Source: JBFELO01 sp041552055
GTDB taxonomy: Bacteria > Acidobacteriota > Thermoanaerobaculia > Thermoanaerobaculales > Sulfomarinibacteraceae
Assembly: GCA_041552055.1 (NCBI GenBank)
Contig: JBFELO010000156.1
Coordinates: 1-10,536, forward strand
Reading direction: 5' to 3'
DNA: 10,536 nt
Shown piece by piece: positions 5,863-10,536 of the stretch (its first letter is position 1; each line of letters starts with the position of its first letter). Below the pieces are notes generated by a model. The model was not told the origin of the DNA. It saw only the letters and a list, made by a program, of their open reading frames with translations, and did not search any database. The position numbers and the translations under genes are program-made.

Positions 5863-8800
5863 ATGGCAAACTCCTATCCTGTACCGGAGCTCGACGGCCT
5901 CGCCGAAGCGTTGGCGCGCGGCGATGGGCCGTTGGCAGTCGGCGGAATCGTGCCCGGAGCGCGATCGCTGGTGTTGGCCGCCCTGGAGAGTGCGCGCTGG
6001 CCGGCGGGTCGAGCTCTGGTCGTGGTGCCACACCTCAGCGAGAGCGAGGACCTCGCGGCCGGTCTCCGGCTGTTGGTTCCGGGATTGCGCGTCGGAGTCG
6101 TACCGGCGGAGGTGGCAGCTCCGTACCAGGGGAACGAGCCACCCCTGGCCGCCAGGCTCGAGCTGGTGCGGCTGCTGCAGCAAATCTCGGAAGAACGCGT
6201 CGACCTGATCGTCACCCCGGCTCGAGCACTGACGATGCCGATTCCCGATCCCCGCTCGGTGGCTCGACAGTCCGTCGAGCTCGAGCGGGGCGAGTCGGTC
6301 GACACGGGCGAGCTGGCGGGACGGTTGGTGGCGGCGGGCTACCGTCGCGTCGACGTGGTCGAGGAGGCTGGCGACTTCGCGATCAGGGGTTGGGTCGTGG
6401 ATATCCACGCCGGTGGCGGTGGCGGAACGCGCATCGAGCTGGATGACGACGTAATCGTGAGCATTCGTGACTTCGACCCCGAATCGCAGCGCAGCCGAAG
6501 CGATCCGTGCGAGCGAGCGACCGCTCCCCCCCTCGCGCCGTTCCCCGCTGAACAGAAACGTTTGGATCGCGTCGCCTCGTGGCTCTCGAAAGATTTTCCG
6601 TCGCTCGCGCCGCAGGTGAGCGACGCGGTGGACCGCCGGCTTTGGTGGGGCACTCTCCACGTTGCTGATCCCTGGCTGACATGGATGCACCTGGGGGATT
6701 CGCTGGTCGTGTGCGACCGAGACGAGGTGCTCGGGGAGCTCGGTAGGTGGTGGAAGGTGCAGGAACGCGAGTGGCGGACGCTGTCCGATAGGACGCTGGA
6801 GCTGCCTCCGCCCGAGCGGTTGCTGGCCGACCAGGAGAACATTCGAGAGAGACTCCTCGTCCCCGACCTGCGGGTGGAGCAGCTGGAACTGGCCGACGGT
6901 GTCACGCGTTGGTGGCGCCTCGCGACGCATCCGACCGAGCGATTTGCCCGCGCGATTCCCGACCTGGTGCCCACGTTGCGTCACCGGCGGGCCCTCGATC
7001 ACGCCCAGGTGCTGGTAGTGGGGTCGATCGGTGAAGAGAAGAGATTTCGTCACCTCCTGTCCGAGGGAGACGTCGTGCCCGTACAGGCCCCACCCGAACC
7101 CGGAGACGTCGCCATCGTGATCGGCGACCTGCGACACGGTTTCGTGTGGGAGGGAAGGCTCGCGGTGTACGGCCGGCGGGACCTGACGGCCGCTCCCCTG
7201 CAGCGACGCAAGGCCGGCGGCGCAGCGTTCATGTCCGACCTGCGAGACCTGAGACCCGGCGACCTGGTGGTCCACATGGACCACGGCATCGGGCGCTTCA
7301 CCGGATTCCGCCGAGTCTCGGTGGAGGCGCGCGATCACGAGATGATGGTGCTTCGCTACTCGGGAGACGACACCTTGCTGGTGCCGGTCGAGCGGGCGGA
7401 TCTGATTCAGAAGTACTCCTCCGGAGACGGCGATGGCGGGCCCAAGCTCGATCGGCTCGGGGGGACCACGTGGAGCCGGCGCAAGGCGCGAGTGAAACGC
7501 GCGGTGCGCGAGATGGCGGCGGAGCTGCTGCGCCTGGCAGCGGTCCGGAGCGCGGCCAGCGGACACGAGTTCTCGCCGGACTCGCCGTGGCAGAGAGAGT
7601 TCGAGGATGCGTTCGAGCACGAGTTGACGGCGGACCAGGAGCGCGCGATCGGAGAGATCAAGGCCGACATGGAATCCCCCCGACCGATGGACCGTCTGCT
7701 CTGCGGAGACGTCGGATACGGCAAGACCGAGGTGGCGATACGGGCCGCTTTCAAGGCGGTCCTCGAGGGCAAACAGGTTGCGGTGTTGGCGCCGACCACG
7801 ATCCTCGCCGAGCAACACCGCAACACGTTCAATCGCCGATTCGCCGGCTTTCCGGTGGAGACGAGAATGCTCTCCAGATTCGTGTCGCCGCGGGAGACCA
7901 AGGAGACCGTATCCGGAGTCGCAGACGGGCGGATCGACGTCGTGATCGGTACCCATCGCCTGTTCGGGTCCGACGTCGTATTCCGAGACCTCGGGTTGGT
8001 CGTTCTCGACGAGGAGCAGAGGTTCGGTGTCGCCCAGAAGGAGAAGCTGAAGAGGTTGCGCACCGAGGTCGACGTCGTCGCGATGTCGGCGACGCCGATC
8101 CCACGCACCCTCAACATGGCTTTGGGGGGCCTGCGAGACATCTCGCTGATCGAGACACCCCCGCGCGATCGGCAGGCAGTCGAGACATCGGTTCTCGGTT
8201 TCTCCGAGGAGGTGGTCCGGGAAGCCATCCTGTACGAGGTGGAGCGCGGCGGACAGGTGTACTTCGTACACAACCGAGTTCGGTCGATCGGCGCCTTTGC
8301 CGATTGGTTGCGTCGCGTCGTGCCGGAAGTGCATCTCGTGGTGGCGCACGGACAGATGGCGGAGCGATCGCTGGAGCGTGCGATGGCTGAGTTCCTCGAC
8401 GGAACAGCTCAGGTGCTGTTGGCGACCGCGATCATCGAGAACGGCCTCGACATACCCAACGCCAACACCTTGTTGGTGAACCGTGCCGACCGGTTCGGCT
8501 TGGCACAGCTGTACCAGCTTCGAGGTCGAGTCGGGCGATCGGATCGACTCGCGTTCGCGTACTTCCTGGTTCCTCCGTCGCAGCCCCTGTCGTCGGTGGC
8601 CCGCGCCAGATTGGCGGCGATTCAGGAGTTCTGTGAACTCGGCGCTGGATTCCGCATCGCGGCGAGGGACCTCGAAATCCGCGGTGCCGGCAATCTTCTC
8701 GGTGCGGAGCAGCACGGTTTCATGGAGGCGGTCGGCTTCGAGACCTACTGTCGCCTGCTCGAGGAGTCGGTGGCTGAGCTGGAGGGACGCGAGCTGCCGA

Positions 8801-9228
8801 CGACGCGCGAGGTGGAGTTGCGGCTGGGCCTCGATCTGCAACTTCCCGAGCAGTACATCCCCGAGCCATCCCTTCGGCTCAGTTTCTACAAGAGGTTGGC
8901 ATCGGTGGACGACGAGACGGTACTGGCAGCGCTCCTGGAAGAGGTTGTTGACCGGTACGGACCCGCGCCGGCGCAACTCGGACAGCTCGCGCTGGCGCAG
9001 CGCGTGCGGGTGGCCGCCCAGACGGCGCGGCTGCTCTCGGTGGCTCGGCGCGGCGGCCAGTGGCGTTTGCGTCTCGACCCTGACGCGCCGCCACCGGCGC
9101 GGATCGCCGCGCTCCTGGGACAGTGGCACGGCGGACGGATCGCGCCGAACGGGGAGATCTCGCTGCCGATCGAGGGCGAGACGCGGATGGAGCCGCTGCT
9201 CGAGTTCCTCAAGATCCTGGCCGAGTAA
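5863..9228 (+). CDS. mfd: Transcription-repair coupling factor Mfd
   Basis: 1121 aa, full length. Mfd is a DNA translocase that pushes stalled RNA polymerase off a lesion and recruits UvrA. Domains: a UvrB-like, UvrA-recruiting N-terminal module (about 1-340, including DFAIRGWVVDI 171-181); a poorly conserved middle domain; the RNA polymerase interaction domain (about 460-520, PGDLVVHMDHGIGRFTGF 465-482); the superfamily 2 motor with Walker A GDVGYGKTEV 615-624, Walker B DEEQ 716-719, SAT 742-744 and motif VI QLRGRVGRSDR 885-895; the translocation-in-recombination segment with ARDLEIRGAGNLLG 934-947; and a C-terminal regulatory domain (about 985-1110, SFYKRL 1007-1012). The family's usual HEDHGIG is HMDHGIG here, a single Glu-to-Met change. 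The ATG at 5863 has no obvious Shine-Dalgarno site, so translation may depend on ribBA reading. The ORF ends 63 bp before the next gene. Confidence 0.97.
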   Translation: MANSYPVPELDGLAEALARGDGPLAVGGIVPGARSLVLAALESARWPAGRALVVVPHLSESEDLAAGLRLLVPGLRVGVVPAEVAAPYQGNEPPLAARLELVRLLQQISEERVDLIVTPARALTMPIPDPRSVARQSVELERGESVDTGELAGRLVAAGYRRVDVVEEAGDFAIRGWVVDIHAGGGGGTRIELDDDVIVSIRDFDPESQRSRSDPCERATAPPLAPFPAEQKRLDRVASWLSKDFPSLAPQVSDAVDRRLWWGTLHVADPWLTWMHLGDSLVVCDRDEVLGELGRWWKVQEREWRTLSDRTLELPPPERLLADQENIRERLLVPDLRVEQLELADGVTRWWRLATHPTERFARAIPDLVPTLRHRRALDHAQVLVVGSIGEEKRFRHLLSEGDVVPVQAPPEPGDVAIVIGDLRHGFVWEGRLAVYGRRDLTAAPLQRRKAGGAAFMSDLRDLRPGDLVVHMDHGIGRFTGFRRVSVEARDHEMMVLRYSGDDTLLVPVERADLIQKYSSGDGDGGPKLDRLGGTTWSRRKARVKRAVREMAAELLRLAAVRSAASGHEFSPDSPWQREFEDAFEHELTADQERAIGEIKADMESPRPMDRLLCGDVGYGKTEVAIRAAFKAVLEGKQVAVLAPTTILAEQHRNTFNRRFAGFPVETRMLSRFVSPRETKETVSGVADGRIDVVIGTHRLFGSDVVFRDLGLVVLDEEQRFGVAQKEKLKRLRTEVDVVAMSATPIPRTLNMALGGLRDISLIETPPRDRQAVETSVLGFSEEVVREAILYEVERGGQVYFVHNRVRSIGAFADWLRRVVPEVHLVVAHGQMAERSLERAMAEFLDGTAQVLLATAIIENGLDIPNANTLLVNRADRFGLAQLYQLRGRVGRSDRLAFAYFLVPPSQPLSSVARARLAAIQEFCELGAGFRIAARDLEIRGAGNLLGAEQHGFMEAVGFETYCRLLEESVAELEGRELPTTREVELRLGLDLQLPEQYIPEPSLRLSFYKRLASVDDETVLAALLEEVVDRYGPAPAQLGQLALAQRVRVAAQTARLLSVARRGGQWRLRLDPDAPPPARIAALLGQWHGGRIAPNGEISLPIEGETRMEPLLEFLKILAE

Positions 9229-9229
9229 C

Positions 9230-9247
9230 CGGGCTGACTCCAGCCCG
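9230..9247 (+). terminator. Weak hairpin after mfd
   Basis: CGGGCT (9230-9235), a 6-nt loop, then AGCCCG (9242-9247) form a 6-bp GC-rich stem starting one base after the mfd stop. No T tract follows, so it is only a possible terminator or 3' end stabiliser. The separate promoter-like box just downstream fits a transcript boundary here. Confidence 0.35.
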
Positions 9248-9279
9248 CGCCCCTCACAAGACGTCTGCTGAGACCGCGA

Positions 9280-9285
9280 TACGAT
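9280..9285 (+). promoter_or_regulatory. Leaderless-type -10 box of the terminal gene
   Basis: TACGAT is followed by 6 nt (GAGAAC) and then GTG at 9292, the same geometry as before namZ. There is no Shine-Dalgarno site at a useful distance and no clear -35 box. It supports the GTG as the start and suggests a leaderless transcript independent of mfd. Confidence 0.5.
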
Positions 9286-9291
9286 GAGAAC

Positions 9292-10536
9292 GTGACACCC
9301 CGTGAAGTCGGGCACGGTGTTTCGATCGAACCGTTCAGTGATGGCGGCTGGAGAGTCTGCAGCCGCCGTCTGGCGCTGCCGTGGAGAACGCGGGCGGGCA
9401 GCCACCCGGGTTCGGCCGTTCAGTGGCTGGGGGAACCGTACGAGGTGGTTGCCGAAGAGAGATCGCGGTCCGAGACGCGGTGGATCTTTCGGCCGTGGCA
9501 GGACTCCGAGGTGATGCGCACCGTGTTCCGCCTTGACGAGGCGTGGGTCGAGGCGCTCGCGGTCGCCGAACAGGAGCACCGCCGGAGAGGGGTGATCCGA
9601 TGGTTGTCGGCCCCGCTAGCTCCGCTGCTCGCCATGGCGCCGGCTCGGTTACAGCGGCAATGGCACGATTCGTGGGGGTTCCCCGCCGTTGCGGCGACGT
9701 TGGTGTCGGCGATCTTCGAGCTCGCCGCGGGTGGCGTCGGGGTCGTCCAACTGCTCGCGGTCACGCTCGGGGCCGACTGGTTCCTCACCGGTCCCCTCAG
9801 GCTGGTCGCAGTGATCGGACCCGCGCTGGCCGCCGAGGCCCTCGTCAGGCTCGCCACCGCAGCGGCAAACGGCGAGCCGATGGGATCGGCCGCCGGGTTG
9901 CCGTTGGTGCTGCTCTTCCCGGGAACCCCGACGCCGCAACATCCGCCGCGCCCGGTTGTCCACCTCGAGGATGAGGAGTCGGATGTGCTCGAGGTTCACT
10001 CGGACGTCATCCGTCGTGATTGGGTGCATGACGGAGTGCTTCGGTACCGCGGGCGTGCTTACCGGTTGGTCGGATTGGAGATGCTCGGATCGGGATGGCG
10101 ATATCGGTTCGAGCTCACCGACGACGAGGCGGTTGGCCCGCCGTTGCGTTTGACTGTGTCGAACCGACGACCGGAAGTCGCTGACAGAGCCCGCCCGCCG
10201 AGCGTTATTCGAACCACGATGGTCACGGCGGCCATATGCATGTCGCCGCGGAGGTACCAGGAGAGGTGGGCGCAACATCTGGGAGTCCGTCCGGTGTGGT
10301 TCACGCTGCTGGGTGCAGCAGCCGAACTTGTCGGGGGATGGATCAACCTCGGGCACGACTCGGGAGGTGGTGGATCTTCAACGCTGGCGGTGAACCTGTT
10401 TTTCCTGGTGGAGGCCGTGACTCGACTCGCGCTGCTCGTCTCGACGGGGCGGCCGGTGGGGAGCGTTCTCGGCTGGATCGCACATCCCCTTCTGGCACGG
10501 ATGATGCCGGAAGATGGGGATGAGGGGATGAGGGGA
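9292..10536 (+). CDS. Membrane protein of unknown function, internally duplicated (3' end outside window)
   Basis: 415 codons without a stop, open at the window edge. The frame has a TGA at 9235 and GTG 9292 is the first usual start after it, so the N-terminus is fairly secure. I do not recognise the family. There is no signal peptide. Residues 1-100 are soluble and rich in Arg and Trp; hydrophobic segments lie at about 131-156, 165-190, 335-352 and 364-384. The protein is a tandem duplication. Residues 45-53 and 252-260 share an aromatic-x-G-x-x-Y-x-x-V pattern. Residues 121-147 and 323-349 align without gaps (offset 202) with Q, W, G, V, T, L, A, E, L and G conserved. E182-R186-L187 and G194-P196-G198-S199 match E374-R378-L379 and G386-P388-G390-S391 (offset 192). 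Each ~200-residue unit is thus a strand-rich domain plus two membrane segments. It is hardly shorter than the full protein if the terminal repeat supplies a nearby stop. Role unknown; not evidently tied to Mfd. Confidence 0.8.
   Translation, partial: MTPREVGHGVSIEPFSDGGWRVCSRRLALPWRTRAGSHPGSAVQWLGEPYEVVAEERSRSETRWIFRPWQDSEVMRTVFRLDEAWVEALAVAEQEHRRRGVIRWLSAPLAPLLAMAPARLQRQWHDSWGFPAVAATLVSAIFELAAGGVGVVQLLAVTLGADWFLTGPLRLVAVIGPALAAEALVRLATAAANGEPMGSAAGLPLVLLFPGTPTPQHPPRPVVHLEDEESDVLEVHSDVIRRDWVHDGVLRYRGRAYRLVGLEMLGSGWRYRFELTDDEAVGPPLRLTVSNRRPEVADRARPPSVIRTTMVTAAICMSPRRYQERWAQHLGVRPVWFTLLGAAAELVGGWINLGHDSGGGGSSTLAVNLFFLVEAVTRLALLVSTGRPVGSVLGWIAHPLLARMMPEDGDEGMRG
10516..10536. repeat. Octamer tandem repeat at the end of the terminal gene
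   Basis: GGGGATGA occurs at 10516-10523 and 10524-10531, followed by GGGGA to the window edge. In the reading frame of the upstream gene, continuing the repeat by one unit would place TGA as the very next codon. The gene may therefore end within this repeat, as ddl does in its heptamer repeat. Confidence 0.5.

Noticed and set aside
5668..9579. A 1303-codon open frame on the minus strand covering mfd
   Set aside because: It is the antisense shadow of mfd in a GC-rich genome; the product is rich in Arg, His and Gln, has no recognisable motif, and mfd is intact with all motifs on the plus strand.

Overview
The window is GC-rich (by eye about two thirds G+C) and reads as a chromosomal segment of a free-living, probably uncultured bacterium. 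Two genes have a TANNNT box exactly 6 nt before the start codon and no usable Shine-Dalgarno sequence. That leaderless arrangement is common in Actinobacteria and related high-GC lineages, so an actinobacterial origin (for example Acidimicrobiia-like) is my best guess, but the window contains no phylogenetic marker I can use to prove it. I see no phage, IS, tRNA, rRNA or CRISPR.

Layout. On the minus strand, reading right to left: a group I cysteine desulfurase (4459-3275), a 413-bp non-coding region, a NamZ/DUF1343 exo-N-acetylmuramidase (2861-1677), D-alanine--D-alanine ligase (1578-514), and a second non-coding region (1-513). On the plus strand: RibBA of riboflavin synthesis (4597-5829), the transcription-repair coupling factor Mfd (5863-9228), and a membrane protein of unknown function that starts with GTG at 9292 and is still open at the right edge. 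The cysteine desulfurase and ribBA are divergent and share a 137-bp promoter region.

Functional grouping. NamZ and Ddl both act on peptidoglycan (breakdown or recycling of MurNAc ends, and synthesis of the D-Ala-D-Ala precursor) and probably share a transcript. ribBA and mfd are 33 bp apart and probably co-transcribed, although their functions are unrelated. The cysteine desulfurase supplies sulfur for Fe-S clusters or thio-cofactors.

Most interesting content. The two long non-coding regions are not random. Each holds a copy of the same ~170-bp element (167-339 and 2960-3128), in direct orientation, flanking the namZ-ddl pair. The flanks of the element are about 73-76% identical between copies. 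The hairpin arms at its centre differ strongly in sequence yet pair perfectly in both copies, with seven compensated base-pair changes. This looks like a structured RNA or DNA element that is maintained for its fold. In addition, short tandem repeats (7- or 8-mers) sit at or next to the 3' ends of ddl, the cysteine desulfurase and probably the terminal gene. The terminal membrane protein is an internal duplication of a ~200-residue unit (strand-rich domain plus two membrane segments) that I do not recognise.
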